From positions 868,001 through 932,000 of the forward strand of contig CP051239.1 in assembly GCA_017794945.1 (NCBI GenBank): a stretch of 64,000 bases of DNA. The letters run 5' to 3'. The position numbers and the translations under genes were made by a program. The notes below the pieces were generated by a model. The model had not been told where the DNA came from. It saw only the letters and a program-made list of their open reading frames with translations, and ran no database searches. Source of the stretch: Alcanivorax sp. (GTDB lineage Bacteria > Pseudomonadota > Gammaproteobacteria > Pseudomonadales > Alcanivoracaceae). This document shows positions 25,503-34,847 of this stretch, in pieces (within the stretch, counting starts at the first letter, position 1; each line of letters begins with the position of its first letter).

Positions 25503-27278
25503 TCAGAACAGGTCCTGATCCAGGCTCATCATGGTGCCGGCACCGGCCTTGATCTGCTCGGCCAGGGCGCCGGCGCGGGGCAGCAGGCGCTCGTAGTAGA
25601 AGCGGCCCACGGTGACCTTGGCGCGGCCGAAGTCGTCGTCGCGTTGCGCGGCGGTGACCATCATGCGCGCCCACAGCCAGGCGTAGGTGACGTAACCGAA
25701 CAGGTCCAGGTACTCCACCGCGTTGGCGTTGACCGCGTCCGGGTTGTCGCCGGCCTGGCGCAGCATCTCGGTGGTGGTGCTTTCCAGCAGGTCCACGGCG
25801 CTGACCAGACGTTCCTTGATGCCGTCCAGGCCCGGCTGGTTGCCGTTGTCATCGATCCAGCGGCGCATGTCGGCGAGGTACGCCTCCACGTATTTACCGC
25901 CGTTACGGGTCACTTTGCGGCCGGCCAGGTCCAGCGCCTGGATGCCGTTGGTGCCTTCGTAGATCTGCGAGATGCGGCAGTCGCGCACGAACTGCTCCAT
26001 GCCCCACTCACGCACATAGCCGTGGCCGCCGAACACCTGCTGGCCAATCACCGTGGTGTCGAAGCCGCGGTCGGTGAAGAACGCCTTGGCCACCGGGGTC
26101 ATCAGGGCGACCCGGTCCTGGGCGGCTTTTTTCTCGGCCTCGTCCTCGGAGAACTTGGCCTTGTCCAGCTCCATGCCCACATAGGCGGACAGCGCCCGGC
26201 CGCCTTCGTTGAGGGCGCGCATGGTCAGCAGCATGCGGCGCACGTCACCGTGGACGATGATCGGGTCGGCGTTGCCGCCTTCGTTCTGAACGCCGGTGGC
26301 GGCGCGGCCCTGCAGGCGCTCGCGGGCGTAGTCGGCGGCGCTCTGGTAGCTCACTTCACCCAGACCCAGGCCCTGGATGCCGATGGACAGGCGCTCGTAG
26401 TTCATCATCGTGAACATGGCCGCCAGGCCCTGGTTGGGCTCACCGATGATCCAGCCCTTGGCGTCGTCGAAGTTCATCACGCAGGTGGCGGAGCCCTTGA
26501 TGCCCATCTTGTGTTCGATGGAACCGGCGGCCACGCCGTTGCGCTCCCCGGCGTCGCCGTTGGCGTCGGGCAGGAACTTGGGCACCAGGAACAGGGAAAT
26601 GCCCTTGGAGCCGGCGGGGGCGTCCGGCAGCTTGGCCAGCACCAGGTGGATGATGTTGTCCACCATGTCGTGCTCACCGCCGGTGATGAAGATCTTGGTG
26701 CCGGAGATATTGTATGAGCCGTCGTCGTTGGGCACCGCCTTGCTACGCATGATGCCCAGGTCGGTGCCGCAGTGCGGCTCGGTGAGGCACATGGTGCCGC
26801 TCCACTCGCCGCTGTAGAGCTTGGGCAGGTAGGCCTGCTTGAGCTCTTCGGAGGCGTGCGCGTCCAGGCACAGGGTGGCGCCGTTGGTGAGCGCCGGGTA
26901 CAGCGCGAACGAGGAGTTGGCGCTGTGCATCATCTCCTCGAACAACACCGCCAGGGATTTGGGCATGCCCTGGCCACCGAATTCCGGGTTGCCGGAAAAC
27001 GCGCTCCAGCCGTTCTCGGCGTAGGTCTTGAAGGCTTCCTTGAAGCCTTCGGGGGTGGTCACTTCGCCGTTGTCGAAGTGGCAGCCCTGCTCGTCGCCTT
27101 CCCGGTTGAGGGGGAACAACAGGTTCTCCACCATCTTGCCCGCTTCATCGAGGATCGCGTCGGACAGATCGCGGGTCACCTCGGCGGTGGCGGACATGGA
27201 AGCCCAGAGCTTATCGGCCTCGAACACATCGTTAAGGACGAAGCGCATGTCTTCCAGGGGCGCTTTATAGGTGGCCAT
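25503..27278 (-). CDS. Long acyl-CoA dehydrogenase (about 590 aa, with Acyl-CoA_dh_C domain), paralogue A
   Basis: FAD enzyme introducing the trans-2 double bond into acyl-CoA. The order is a helical N-terminus (PLEDMRFVLNDVF), a middle domain with MCLTEPHCGTDLGIMRSKA and ISGTKIFITGGEHDM, a C-terminal helical domain with YGxxx-type GGHGYVREWGMEQFVRDCRI, and an extra C-terminal domain typical of the 600-residue group (Pseudomonas PA0506/PA0508 FadE or DmdC-like). The ATG at 27278 gives MATYKAPLEDMRFVLN, matching paralogue B (MPDYKAPLRDMRFVLN). Long-chain substrates are inferred. It follows the DUF454 gene by 40 bp. Confidence 0.92.
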   Translation of the reverse strand: MATYKAPLEDMRFVLNDVFEADKLWASMSATAEVTRDLSDAILDEAGKMVENLLFPLNREGDEQGCHFDNGEVTTPEGFKEAFKTYAENGWSAFSGNPEFGGQGMPKSLAVLFEEMMHSANSSFALYPALTNGATLCLDAHASEELKQAYLPKLYSGEWSGTMCLTEPHCGTDLGIMRSKAVPNDDGSYNISGTKIFITGGEHDMVDNIIHLVLAKLPDAPAGSKGISLFLVPKFLPDANGDAGERNGVAAGSIEHKMGIKGSATCVMNFDDAKGWIIGEPNQGLAAMFTMMNYERLSIGIQGLGLGEVSYQSAADYARERLQGRAATGVQNEGGNADPIIVHGDVRRMLLTMRALNEGGRALSAYVGMELDKAKFSEDEAEKKAAQDRVALMTPVAKAFFTDRGFDTTVIGQQVFGGHGYVREWGMEQFVRDCRISQIYEGTNGIQALDLAGRKVTRNGGKYVEAYLADMRRWIDDNGNQPGLDGIKERLVSAVDLLESTTTEMLRQAGDNPDAVNANAVEYLDLFGYVTYAWLWARMMVTAAQRDDDFGRAKVTVGRFYYERLLPRAGALAEQIKAGAGTMMSLDQDLF

Positions 27279-27318
27279 TGGCATATCTCCCGAAACAGCT
27301 TGGTCGCGGGACGATAGT

Positions 27319-27735
27319 TTAGTCCCGGCGAACAGGGCGTAAATGTTTATTTGTGACCCGCCGTTCATCCTCTTCCCGGGGCTCCGGGCGGCGCCACAGC
27401 CACAACATCAGGGCGCACAGAAACAGCGGGACGCCGATCTTGACCGGGTTGGGCACGGGGGACAAGGCGATGATGCCGATACTGACGAGCATCATGGTGG
27501 AGGCGGCGCATTTGCCGCGCCGGGATATGGCGCCGCGCTCACGCCAATGGAGGATGGGCGGCCCATAACGGGGATGATCCAGCAACCAGGTCTCCAGGCG
27601 CGGCCAGCCCCGGGCGCCGGCCCAGGCGGCCACCAGCATGAACACCACGGTGGGCATGCCCGGCAGAACCACGCCGATCAAGCCCAGGGCCACGCACAGC
27701 AGCGCCAGGGCACGCCACAGGAATACCTTGATCAT
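27319..27735 (-). CDS. DUF454 (YbaN) family membrane protein
   Basis: 138 residues with two or three membrane helices. The signatures LCVALGLIGVVLPGMPTVVFML and the cytosolic GARGWPRLETWLLDHPRYGPPI are typical of the YbaN family, whose role is unknown. It probably heads the short transcript that continues into acyl-CoA dehydrogenase A. It ends in a charged tail (PREEDERRV). Confidence 0.85.
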   Translation of the reverse strand: MIKVFLWRALALLCVALGLIGVVLPGMPTVVFMLVAAWAGARGWPRLETWLLDHPRYGPPILHWRERGAISRRGKCAASTMMLVSIGIIALSPVPNPVKIGVPLFLCALMLWLWRRPEPREEDERRVTNKHLRPVRRD

Positions 27736-27779
27736 GGGCTGATTACAGCACGGCGGCCCCCCGCCGGGCCAGCGGCGGC

Positions 27780-28679
27780 CTATTGCTCCTCGAAGGAGGC
27801 GTAATAGGCCGCCAGGCTGTCGATCAGGGCGCGCACCGCCGGCAGCATGCCGCGGCGGGACGGAAACACCGCATGAATAATATCCCGGCGCGGAGCCCAG
27901 TCCGGCAGCAGGTGGACCAGGTCGCCCCGCGCCAGGGCGTCACGGACGGTCAGCAGCGGCAGTTGCACCACCCCGACCCCGCCCAGCGCCGCCCGGCGCA
28001 GGGCCACCATATCGGTGGTCACGAAGCGCGGTACATGGCGCACCGACAGCGGCCGGTCTCCGGGGCCGTACAGGTCCCATTCATAGCGCGGCGCCGGGCT
28101 GCCCAGCCACAGCGTGGGCCAGCCGGCCAGGTCTTCCGGTCCGGCGGGCGTGCCGTGGCGTTCGATCAGATCCGGGCTGGCGAGCAGGCCCAGATGCCGC
28201 TCGGACAGCACTTTCATCACCAGGTCGCTGTCCTCCAGCGGCGGCTGGCGGACGCGGATCGCCACGTCCACCGCTTCGTGCACCAGATCGACCCGGCGGT
28301 TGGTGGCCTCCAGATGCACGGTGACAGCCGGGTAATCGCGCATGAAGCCGGCCAGGAACGGGCCCACATGCAGCAGAGTCACCGGGCATGCCAGGCGGAT
28401 CACCCCGCGGGGCTCCGCCCGCACGCTGTCGATGGCCTCCTGGGCGGCGTCCGCCTCCACCAGCATGGCCTTGCAGTGCTCGTAGTAGGTGTGCCCGGTC
28501 TCGGTGGTGGAGAAGTGGCGGGTGGAACGGTGGATCAGGCGCACACCGAGCCGCTCTTCCAGGGCCGCCACCCGGCGGCTGAGTTTGGATTTGGGCACGC
28601 CGATGGCGCGGCCGGCCGGCGCGAAGCCGCCGTGCTCCACGGTTTGCGCGAAGTAATAGAGGTCGTTCAGGTTTTCCAT
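27780..28679 (-). CDS. LysR-family transcriptional regulator
   Basis: 299 residues. The N-terminal winged helix is MENLNDLYYFAQTVEHGGFAPAGRAIG with recognition helix KSKLSRRVAALEERLG, followed by a periplasmic-binding-like effector domain from about residue 90. The ATG at 28679 fits the family start. It diverges from the isochorismatase gene with a 132-bp shared region, the classical LysR layout, so it probably controls that gene. The effector is unknown. Confidence 0.9.
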   Translation of the reverse strand: MENLNDLYYFAQTVEHGGFAPAGRAIGVPKSKLSRRVAALEERLGVRLIHRSTRHFSTTETGHTYYEHCKAMLVEADAAQEAIDSVRAEPRGVIRLACPVTLLHVGPFLAGFMRDYPAVTVHLEATNRRVDLVHEAVDVAIRVRQPPLEDSDLVMKVLSERHLGLLASPDLIERHGTPAGPEDLAGWPTLWLGSPAPRYEWDLYGPGDRPLSVRHVPRFVTTDMVALRRAALGGVGVVQLPLLTVRDALARGDLVHLLPDWAPRRDIIHAVFPSRRGMLPAVRALIDSLAAYYASFEEQ

Positions 28680-28811
28680 TGCGCCGCCATTATCGTCCCA
28701 TAAATAGAACAAAGCGTAGCACTTTAGCCCACTACCGGGCATACCGTCTCATTTATAGCATTCAAAGCATGGAGAGGCAGCCGGCTTCTCCAGCCATCAA
28801 GGAGCTATATC

Positions 28812-29435
28812 ATGAGTACTTACAATCGCTTGAATAAGGACGACGCGGCGGTACTGCTGGTGGACCATCAGGCCGGCCTGTTGTCGCTGGTCCGCGACAT
28901 CGACCCGGACCGCTTCAAAAACAACGTGCTGGCCCTGGCGGATATGGCCGAGTACTTCGAGCTGCCCACCATCCTCACCACCAGTTTCGAGGACGGCCCC
29001 AACGGCCCGCTGGTGCCGGAACTCAAGGCGCAGTTCCCGGACGCGCCCTACATCGCGCGGCCCGGCCAGATCAACGCCTGGGACAACGAGGATTTCCTCA
29101 ACGCGGTGAAGGCCACCGGCAAGAAGCAGCTGATCATCGCCGGCGTGGTCACCGAGGTGTGCGTGGCGTTCCCGGCCCTGTCGGCTCTGGAGGAGGGCTT
29201 CGAAGTGTTCGTGATCACGGACGCGTCCGGCACCTTCAACGCCATGACCCGGGACGCCGCCTGGCAGCGGATGACCGCTGCGGGCGCGCAGTTGATGACC
29301 TGGTTCGGCGCCGCCTGTGAGTTGCACCGCGACTGGCGCAACGACATCGAGGGCCTGGGTACGCTGTTTTCCAATCACATTCCGGATTACCGCAATCTGA
29401 TCACCAGCTACAACACCCAGACCTCGAAAGCCTGA
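28812..29435 (+). CDS. Isochorismatase-family cysteine hydrolase (YcaC-like)
   Basis: 207-residue cysteine hydrolase. VLLVDHQAGLL gives the catalytic Asp, and GVVTEVCVAFPALSA gives the nucleophile C117. The closest recognisable group is YcaC, whose natural substrate is not known. It stands alone downstream of the divergent LysR gene. AAGGAG lies about 8 bp before the ATG. Confidence 0.87.
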   Translation: MSTYNRLNKDDAAVLLVDHQAGLLSLVRDIDPDRFKNNVLALADMAEYFELPTILTTSFEDGPNGPLVPELKAQFPDAPYIARPGQINAWDNEDFLNAVKATGKKQLIIAGVVTEVCVAFPALSALEEGFEVFVITDASGTFNAMTRDAAWQRMTAAGAQLMTWFGAACELHRDWRNDIEGLGTLFSNHIPDYRNLITSYNTQTSKA

Positions 29436-29441
29436 CCCGGT

Positions 29442-29468
29442 GGGCGCTCGCCGAAACGGCGGGCGCCC
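29442..29468. terminator. Stem-loop between convergent genes
   Basis: A 12-bp stem (one G-T pair) with an AAA loop lies between the isochorismatase-family and DUF945 stops. There is no T-tract, so efficiency as an intrinsic terminator is uncertain. Confidence 0.45.
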
Positions 29469-29479
29469 CGGCAGCGGGG

Positions 29480-30958
29480 TTAATAGCCGCCGCTGTCCAA
29501 GGTCTCCGGCAAGTCAGCACTCACCCCACCGCGGGCGGCCGCCTGGCCCTTGCTCATCAGTTCCTCGACCGTCATCGACGCCCCATTGAGAGTGACCTCG
29601 CCCTGCTCCAGTGTCAGGCGGGTACGCAACCGGCCGTCCTGCTGGCGTAGCCAGCCGCTGCTTTGGTAATCCACCAGGCCGACGCGCAGGCCGGGCGGCA
29701 GCAGCGCGGAGGCGGCGTCGAAATCAACACTCAGGTCCACCAGCCGGGCCAGCGCCGCGGGCGGCAGCATCTGCAGCTCGGCGAAGCTCGGGTTGAGGCC
29801 GTCCAGGCCGTTGTAATCGAGGGCGCTGTCCAGGGTGAGCTGGCGTTCGCCGGCGCCGTCCACCACCATCTTGACGGTCATGCCGGTGCGTTCGGGATGC
29901 AGCAGCTGGGTGCTCATCACAGTGATCATCTCTTCCCCCAAGACGGCCATCCGCTCGCCCTTCTCCTGCATCGCGGCGGCGTCGCCCTCGCCGCTCATCG
30001 CCTGCATCATCATTTCCAGTTGCAGACTGTCCAGCTCCTGGGAGATGCGCTGCACGCGGATGGCGGCGGCGCGGTCGAAGCCGTGCCAGTCAAAGCCCAA
30101 CCAGGCGCTGTCGACGCGCTCCGGCACCTGGTCACCGCTCAGCGCGTCCAGCCACAGGCCGCTGTCGCCGCTCAGGGTGTCGCCGTCTTCCCGGGTGCGG
30201 GTCCGCAGGGTCACGTTGCCCGCCACCTGCTCGCGGCCACCGGCGCTGACGCTGAGGCCGTTGGCCGCCATGGTCATGTCGATCAGCGGCAGCACGTCGC
30301 CGAGCATGGCCTTAAGGCGGACTTCCGCGTCCAGCTCCGGCAGCACCAGGGCGCCCTGCGGGCCGGCCACGCGCAGGTCGCGGCCGCGCACAAAGAAGTC
30401 GCCGACCTTGGCGACCGGGTCGTCGACCCGACCGTCCATGCGCAGCTCCGCCAGCGAGGCACTCAGCTCCGGGCTCTCGAACCGGAACGGCGACACCAGC
30501 ACACGCAGGTCCACGCCGCCATCGAAGGTATACCAGCTGTGCCCGATCACCGGCGGCTGGCCGGCGAACAGGCCGTCGACCATCTGCTTGATTTCCGGCG
30601 GCAGCGGGCTCAGGTCCAGCTCGCTGCGCGCGTAGGCGAGCCCCAAGGACGGACCGTCGGGGCCGAACAGCAGCGGCCCGTAGTGAACCTCGCCGCGATC
30701 ACAAAGCTTGCCGGAGTAGGCCTGCAGCATGGCCATATCCGGCGGCAGCCGATCGAACACCAGACAAATACGCGTGTCGGCGCCGAACAGCCCCTTGTCG
30801 TACTCGGCGATATCCAGCCGCACCAGGTCGGAGCCCGGTATGATTTCCTGGCCCGCCACCTGGGCGCGCACCGTGTCTTCCACCTTATTGCCGATCGCAT
30901 AGCCGGCGGCCAGCCAGAGCCCGCCCAGCACCAGGACCGCGAGAAGCAGCTTTTTCAT
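29480..30958 (-). CDS. DUF945 (YdgA-like) protein
   Basis: 492 residues. One N-terminal membrane anchor (KKLLLAVLVLGGLWLAAGYAIG) is followed by a large extracytoplasmic beta-rich body with repeated LxLDLS/LxVSPF-type strands. The family is of unknown function; E. coli YdgA is a related inner-membrane-anchored periplasmic protein. It is monocistronic, followed by a stem-loop, with a TATAGT -10-like box near 31012-31017 on its strand. Confidence 0.8.
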   Translation of the reverse strand: MKKLLLAVLVLGGLWLAAGYAIGNKVEDTVRAQVAGQEIIPGSDLVRLDIAEYDKGLFGADTRICLVFDRLPPDMAMLQAYSGKLCDRGEVHYGPLLFGPDGPSLGLAYARSELDLSPLPPEIKQMVDGLFAGQPPVIGHSWYTFDGGVDLRVLVSPFRFESPELSASLAELRMDGRVDDPVAKVGDFFVRGRDLRVAGPQGALVLPELDAEVRLKAMLGDVLPLIDMTMAANGLSVSAGGREQVAGNVTLRTRTREDGDTLSGDSGLWLDALSGDQVPERVDSAWLGFDWHGFDRAAAIRVQRISQELDSLQLEMMMQAMSGEGDAAAMQEKGERMAVLGEEMITVMSTQLLHPERTGMTVKMVVDGAGERQLTLDSALDYNGLDGLNPSFAELQMLPPAALARLVDLSVDFDAASALLPPGLRVGLVDYQSSGWLRQQDGRLRTRLTLEQGEVTLNGASMTVEELMSKGQAAARGGVSADLPETLDSGGY

Positions 30959-31115
30959 TTTTCCCCCAACGGATAGTCGTTCCGGCTGATGGCCGGTTCC
31001 CCCAGCGAGTAACTATAGCGGTATCGCCAGAAAATTTTTACCGCCGGGTTGGCAGCCTCGTCGCCAGGTTGGTTCTCGGCGGCTACCCACCAAGCGATGC
31101 TGACGAAGCAAGGGT

Positions 31116-31257
31116 TGTGCGAGCGGGCCTCGCCCGCGAAAGGGGCGAAGCCCCGGCAGGATCCCAGAGCGCTCTCTAACAGCCGCACCCAAAAGCGTCT
31201 CTGGGATCCTGCCGGGTGGCTAAAGCCACCCTTTCGCTTGCCAGGCAAGCTCCCACA
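31116..31257. repeat. REPIN-type element, copy A
   Basis: 142 bp bounded by TGTGCGAGC and GCTCCCACA. Inner arms GGCAGGATCCCAGAG (31155-31169) and CTCTGGGATCCTGCC (31199-31213) pair perfectly. Side hairpins lie in each arm (GCGGGCCTCGCCCGC on the left, GCTTGCCAGGCAAGC on the right), so the whole folds as a long stem with two branches. Confidence 0.88.
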
Positions 31258-31272
31258 GGTGCCACACACCAC

Positions 31273-31303
31273 AAAAAAAGCCCGGCGCGAAGGCCGGGCT
31301 TTT
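31273..31303. terminator. Bidirectional terminator after acyl-CoA dehydrogenase B
   Basis: AGCCCGGC and GCCGGGCT form an 8-bp stem flanked by A7 on one side and a short T run on the other. It lies 25 bp past the stop of the minus-strand gene at 31328. Confidence 0.85.
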
Positions 31304-31327
31304 CGGTCGGACCAGTGACGGCCGGAA

Positions 31328-33124
31328 TCAGAACGCGAAGTGCTCCGCGTCCAGCTCCATCAGGCTGTCGATGCCACCCTCGATGGCGCCTTTGTGGCCG
31401 GCGATACGGGGCAGGATGCGCTTGAAGTAGAACCGCGCGGTGCTGATCTTGGCCTTGTAGAAGTCCTCGTCACCGGCACCGGAGTCGAGCTGCGCCTGGG
31501 CCTTGCTGGCCATCAGCGCCCACAGGTAGGCCAGGGTCACGTAACCGGAGTACATCAGGTAATCCACGGAGGCGCCGCCGGCGGAATCCGGGTTCTGCAT
31601 CGCCTGCATACCGATGGCCTGGGTCAGATCACCCCACTCTTTGTTGCTGGCCGCCAGCGGCTCGATCAGCTCCTTGAGCTTGTCGTTGTCGGCGTTGGCT
31701 TCGCAGAACTTGTGGATGATCTTGGTGAAGTTGCGCAGCGCCTGGCCCTGGGTCATCAACACCTTGCGGCCCAGCAGGTCCAGCGCCTGGATGCCGGTGG
31801 TGCCTTCGTACAGGGTGGAGATGCGCGCGTCACGCAGGTTCTGCTCCATGCCCCACTCGCGGATGAAACCGTGGCCGCCGTAGATCTGCACACCGTGGTT
31901 GGCCGCTTCCAGGCCCACCTCGGTGACGAACGCCTTGGCGATCGGGGTCAGCAGCGCCATCAGGGCATCGGCCTCTTTGCGCTCTTCCTCGTCCTTGGCC
32001 AGCTTCACGGTGTCGCCCAGCTGGGCGCAGAAGTACACCAGCGCGCGGCCGCCCTCGGCAAACGCCTTGCTGGTCAGCAGCATGCGGCGCACGTCCGGGT
32101 GCACGATGATCGGGTCGGCCGGGCCGTCGGCGTTCTTGGCGCCGGACAGGCTGCGCATGGCGAGGCGGTCCTTGGCGTAGGTCAGGCCGCCCTGGAAACC
32201 CAGCTCGGCGTGGGCCACGCCCTGGATGGCGGTACCCAGACGGGCGAAGTTCATAAAGGTGAACATGCAGTTCAGGCCTTTGTTCTCCGGGCCGATCAGG
32301 TAGCCGGTGGCGCCGTCGAAGTTCATCACGCAGGTGGCGGACGCCTTGATGCCCATCTTGTGTTCGATGGAGCCGCAGGCCACGCCGTTGCGCTCGCCCA
32401 CGCCGCCGTTACCGTCGGTGAGGAACTTGGGCACGATGAACAGGGAGATACCCTTGGTGCCCTTGGGCGCGTCCGGCAGGCGGGCCAGCACGATGTGGAC
32501 GATGTTGTCGGCCATGTCGTGTTCGCCGGCGGAGATGAAGATCTTGGTGCCGGTGATCTTGTAGGAGCCGTCCGCCTGGGGCTCGGCCTTGGTCTTGAGC
32601 AGACCCAGGTCGGAACCGCAGTGGGCTTCGGTCAGGCACATGGTGCCGGTCCATTCGCCGCTGGTGAGCTTGGGCAGGTAGGTCTGCTTCTGCTCGTCGG
32701 TGCCGTGGGCTTCGATGGTGGCCACCGCGCCGTGGGACAGGCCCGGGTACATGCTCCAGGACCAGTTGGCGGTGCCGGTCATTTCGGAGATGGCGATGCT
32801 GGAGGAGCCCGGCAGGCCCTGGCCGCCGAATTCCGGGTCGCCGCCCATGGCCGGCCAACCGCCTTCCACGTACTTGGCGTAGGCTTCCTTGAAGCCTTTC
32901 GGGGTGGTCACCACGCCGTTCTCGAAACCGCAGCCTTCCTCGTCACCGGAACGGTTCAGGGGCGACAGCTCGTTTTCGGCGAACTTGGCGCCCTCTTCCA
33001 GGAAGGCGTTGAGCAGTTCGCTGTTCACTTCTTCCAGACCCAGTTTGGCGTAGTGGCCGTCCAGGTCGAGAACTTCGTTCAGCACAAAGCGCATGTCGCG
33101 CAGGGGAGCCTTGTAATCAGGCAT
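31328..33124 (-). CDS. Long acyl-CoA dehydrogenase (about 600 aa), paralogue B
   Basis: 598 residues, full-length paralogue of the enzyme at 25503-27278, with the same domain order: MPDYKAPLRDMRFVLNE start, MCLTEAHCGSDLGLLKTKA, ITGTKIFISAGEHDM, GGHGFIREWGMEQNLRDARI and an additional C-terminal helical domain. It catalyses the first beta-oxidation step. The start MPDYKAPLRD is the same as in Pseudomonas FadE enzymes, and a GGGAGAT site precedes it. A PsrA-type operator about 150 bp upstream points to control by long-chain fatty acids. It has its own terminator. Confidence 0.93.
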   Translation of the reverse strand: MPDYKAPLRDMRFVLNEVLDLDGHYAKLGLEEVNSELLNAFLEEGAKFAENELSPLNRSGDEEGCGFENGVVTTPKGFKEAYAKYVEGGWPAMGGDPEFGGQGLPGSSSIAISEMTGTANWSWSMYPGLSHGAVATIEAHGTDEQKQTYLPKLTSGEWTGTMCLTEAHCGSDLGLLKTKAEPQADGSYKITGTKIFISAGEHDMADNIVHIVLARLPDAPKGTKGISLFIVPKFLTDGNGGVGERNGVACGSIEHKMGIKASATCVMNFDGATGYLIGPENKGLNCMFTFMNFARLGTAIQGVAHAELGFQGGLTYAKDRLAMRSLSGAKNADGPADPIIVHPDVRRMLLTSKAFAEGGRALVYFCAQLGDTVKLAKDEEERKEADALMALLTPIAKAFVTEVGLEAANHGVQIYGGHGFIREWGMEQNLRDARISTLYEGTTGIQALDLLGRKVLMTQGQALRNFTKIIHKFCEANADNDKLKELIEPLAASNKEWGDLTQAIGMQAMQNPDSAGGASVDYLMYSGYVTLAYLWALMASKAQAQLDSGAGDEDFYKAKISTARFYFKRILPRIAGHKGAIEGGIDSLMELDAEHFAF

Positions 33125-33273
33125 GTCGGATCTCCCGGAATGGTTTGCAATGCAGGGAAACCGGCCCCGGAGGTCTGTGGAAAGAGCAGCGAAACGGGGC
33201 GGGTCCATCGTCAGGACGGCAATGGTAGCGCCGCCCGAAAGCCGGTGCCCACAACTATTTGTGACCCGTAAGT

Positions 33274-33287
33274 CAAACAAGCGTTTG
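33274..33287. promoter_or_regulatory. PsrA-type operator upstream of acyl-CoA dehydrogenase B
   Basis: CAAAC-AAGC-GTTTG matches the published PsrA consensus (G/C)AAAC-N2-4-GTTT(G/C). In pseudomonads PsrA represses beta-oxidation genes and releases in response to long-chain fatty acids. It sits in the divergent region between this gene and the Trm112-like gene. Confidence 0.6.
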
Positions 33288-33360
33288 AAACCACTTTTCG
33301 TCCGGGAAGGCTGGTATAGTTCCGCTCAGTATCAGGGCACACGAACAGGAGCGACCCGCC

Positions 33361-33549
33361 ATGATCGACCCCAACCTGCTGGATATTCTGGTCTGTCCGG
33401 TGAGCAAGGCACCGCTGATTTTCGACGAGCGGAAGAACGAATTGATGTGCAAGGCGAGCGGCCTCGCCTACCCGGTGCGCGACGGTATTCCTGTCATGTT
33501 GGAAGAAGAAGCTCGCACCATGGAAGACGACGAACTTCGCTCCCTGTAG
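33361..33549 (+). CDS. Trm112-like protein (YcaR family)
   Basis: 62 residues: [19 protein letters not shown], then [16 protein letters not shown], matching the small Trm112/YcaR family, which in other domains activates methyltransferases. Only one Cys pair half (C12 and C31) is present, so it is probably zinc-free. In many gammaproteobacteria the gene lies between lpxK and kdsB; here neither is present and it precedes a phospholipase gene. An AGGAG site precedes the ATG. Confidence 0.85.
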   Translation: MIDPNLLDILVCPVSKAPLIFDERKNELMCKASGLAYPVRDGIPVMLEEEARTMEDDELRSL

Positions 33550-33578
33550 GCCCGAGAACCACCGCCAAGGATGCCCCG

Positions 33579-34640
33579 ATGAAACGGCTGCTCTCCTCAT
33601 CGCTGTTACTCTTTTCCTTTGTTTTCGCCGCCGGCCAGACCGCCTTCGCTCAACAGACGGAGGGCGGTAACGGCGACGCCACCGCCGAGGACAACGCCGC
33701 GGCGGCCGCCCAAGAGCAGGCCCGCAAGCGCGAGGCCTGTCTGCTGCGCGCGGCCCAGACCGCCGGCGACGACGTCACCCTGGAACAGCTGCGCGGCTGG
33801 TGCGACGACGGCGCCCCCGAGCAGCGGCTGCCCCACGAGGACGCCCTGCGCGCCCGCCTGGCCCTGGAGCAGACCAGCCAGGAAAACCCGTTCGTGATCA
33901 CCCCGCACCGGCGCAACTACCTGATGCCCTACAGCCACTGGAGCAACCCCCAGTGGAACGACCCGGACCGCGAGGACCAGAACCTGGATTCCGGCGAGGT
34001 GAAGTTCCAGTTCTCCCTGAAAGCGCCGGTGTACGACGATTTCTGGGACGGCAGCACCCTGTACATGGCGTTTACCGGAGTGTTCTTCTGGCAGGCCTAC
34101 AACAGCGAGGAATCGCGCCCGTTCCGCGAGATCAATTTCACCCCGGAGGTGTTTCTCGCCAAACCCATCGACTGGCAGCTGGGCCCGGTGCAGTCCGAGC
34201 TGCTGGCGTTCGGTTTCCGCCATGATTCCAACGGCCAGGACGAGCCCACCTCGCGCAGCTGGAACCGTCTCTACCTGCGCCATGTGTCGCAGATCGGCTC
34301 CTACTATGTGTCGGTGATGCCCTGGTACCGCATCCCCGAGGAAGAGAAGGATTTCCCGCTCGATCCGCGCGGCGACAACAACCCGGACATCGAAAAGTAC
34401 ATGGGCAATTTCCAGCTGGAGGTGGCCCGGGTGTTCGGCAACCATGTGCTGGAGTTGATGGTGCGCAACAACCTGCGCTCCGACAATAAAGGCGCCGGGC
34501 AGATCAACTACTCGTTCCCGATCAACGACCGCTTCAAAGGGCTGGTGCAGGTCTTCACCGGCTACGGCGACTCGCTGATCAATTACGACGATTACGAAAC
34601 CCGCTTCAGCCTCGGCATCCTGCTCACCGACACCCTTTAA
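33579..34640 (+). CDS. pldA: Outer membrane phospholipase A
   Basis: 353 residues. A Sec signal peptide ends near QTAFAQQ. A variable Gln/Glu-rich region (about 25-110) precedes a 12-strand beta barrel. The catalytic triad of OMPLA is seen in HDSNGQDEPTSRSWN: H215, S217 and N229 correspond to H142, S144 and N156 of the E. coli enzyme. It degrades phospholipids that mislocalise to the outer leaflet. The long N-terminal extension before the barrel is larger than in E. coli. The start follows the Trm112-like gene by 29 bp, so they are probably cotranscribed. Confidence 0.92.
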   Translation: MKRLLSSSLLLFSFVFAAGQTAFAQQTEGGNGDATAEDNAAAAAQEQARKREACLLRAAQTAGDDVTLEQLRGWCDDGAPEQRLPHEDALRARLALEQTSQENPFVITPHRRNYLMPYSHWSNPQWNDPDREDQNLDSGEVKFQFSLKAPVYDDFWDGSTLYMAFTGVFFWQAYNSEESRPFREINFTPEVFLAKPIDWQLGPVQSELLAFGFRHDSNGQDEPTSRSWNRLYLRHVSQIGSYYVSVMPWYRIPEEEKDFPLDPRGDNNPDIEKYMGNFQLEVARVFGNHVLELMVRNNLRSDNKGAGQINYSFPINDRFKGLVQVFTGYGDSLINYDDYETRFSLGILLTDTL

Positions 34641-34662
34641 ACCTTCCCGGGCAGGAGCGGGC

Positions 34663-34804
34663 TGTGGGAGCGGGCCTTGCCCGCGAAAGGGAGCGAAGCT
34701 CCCGGCAGGATTCCAGAGTCCTGTCTAAAAGCGCCACAAACAGCCTCTCTGGAATCCTACCGGCCGGCTTTACCGGCCTTTCGCTTGCAAGGCAAGCTCC
34801 CACA
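34663..34804. repeat. REPIN-type element, copy B
   Basis: 142 bp from TGTGGGAGC to GCTCCCACA, the same length as copy A. Inner arms GCAGGATTCCAGAG and CTCTGGAATCCTAC pair with one mismatch. It is followed by AACCTCGCTTCGTAG, and copy C is followed by a close match, so the repeat unit may extend about 15 bp further. Confidence 0.88.
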
Positions 34805-34847
34805 AACCTCGCTTCGTAGCGAATCCTGGCAGGGTTGCCTCCCCGCT

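Noticed and set aside
31340..33271. 643-residue open frame antisense to acyl-CoA dehydrogenase B
   Set aside because: It is rich in Ala, Gly, His and Val with no recognisable domain, and an equivalent shadow is seen for paralogue A.
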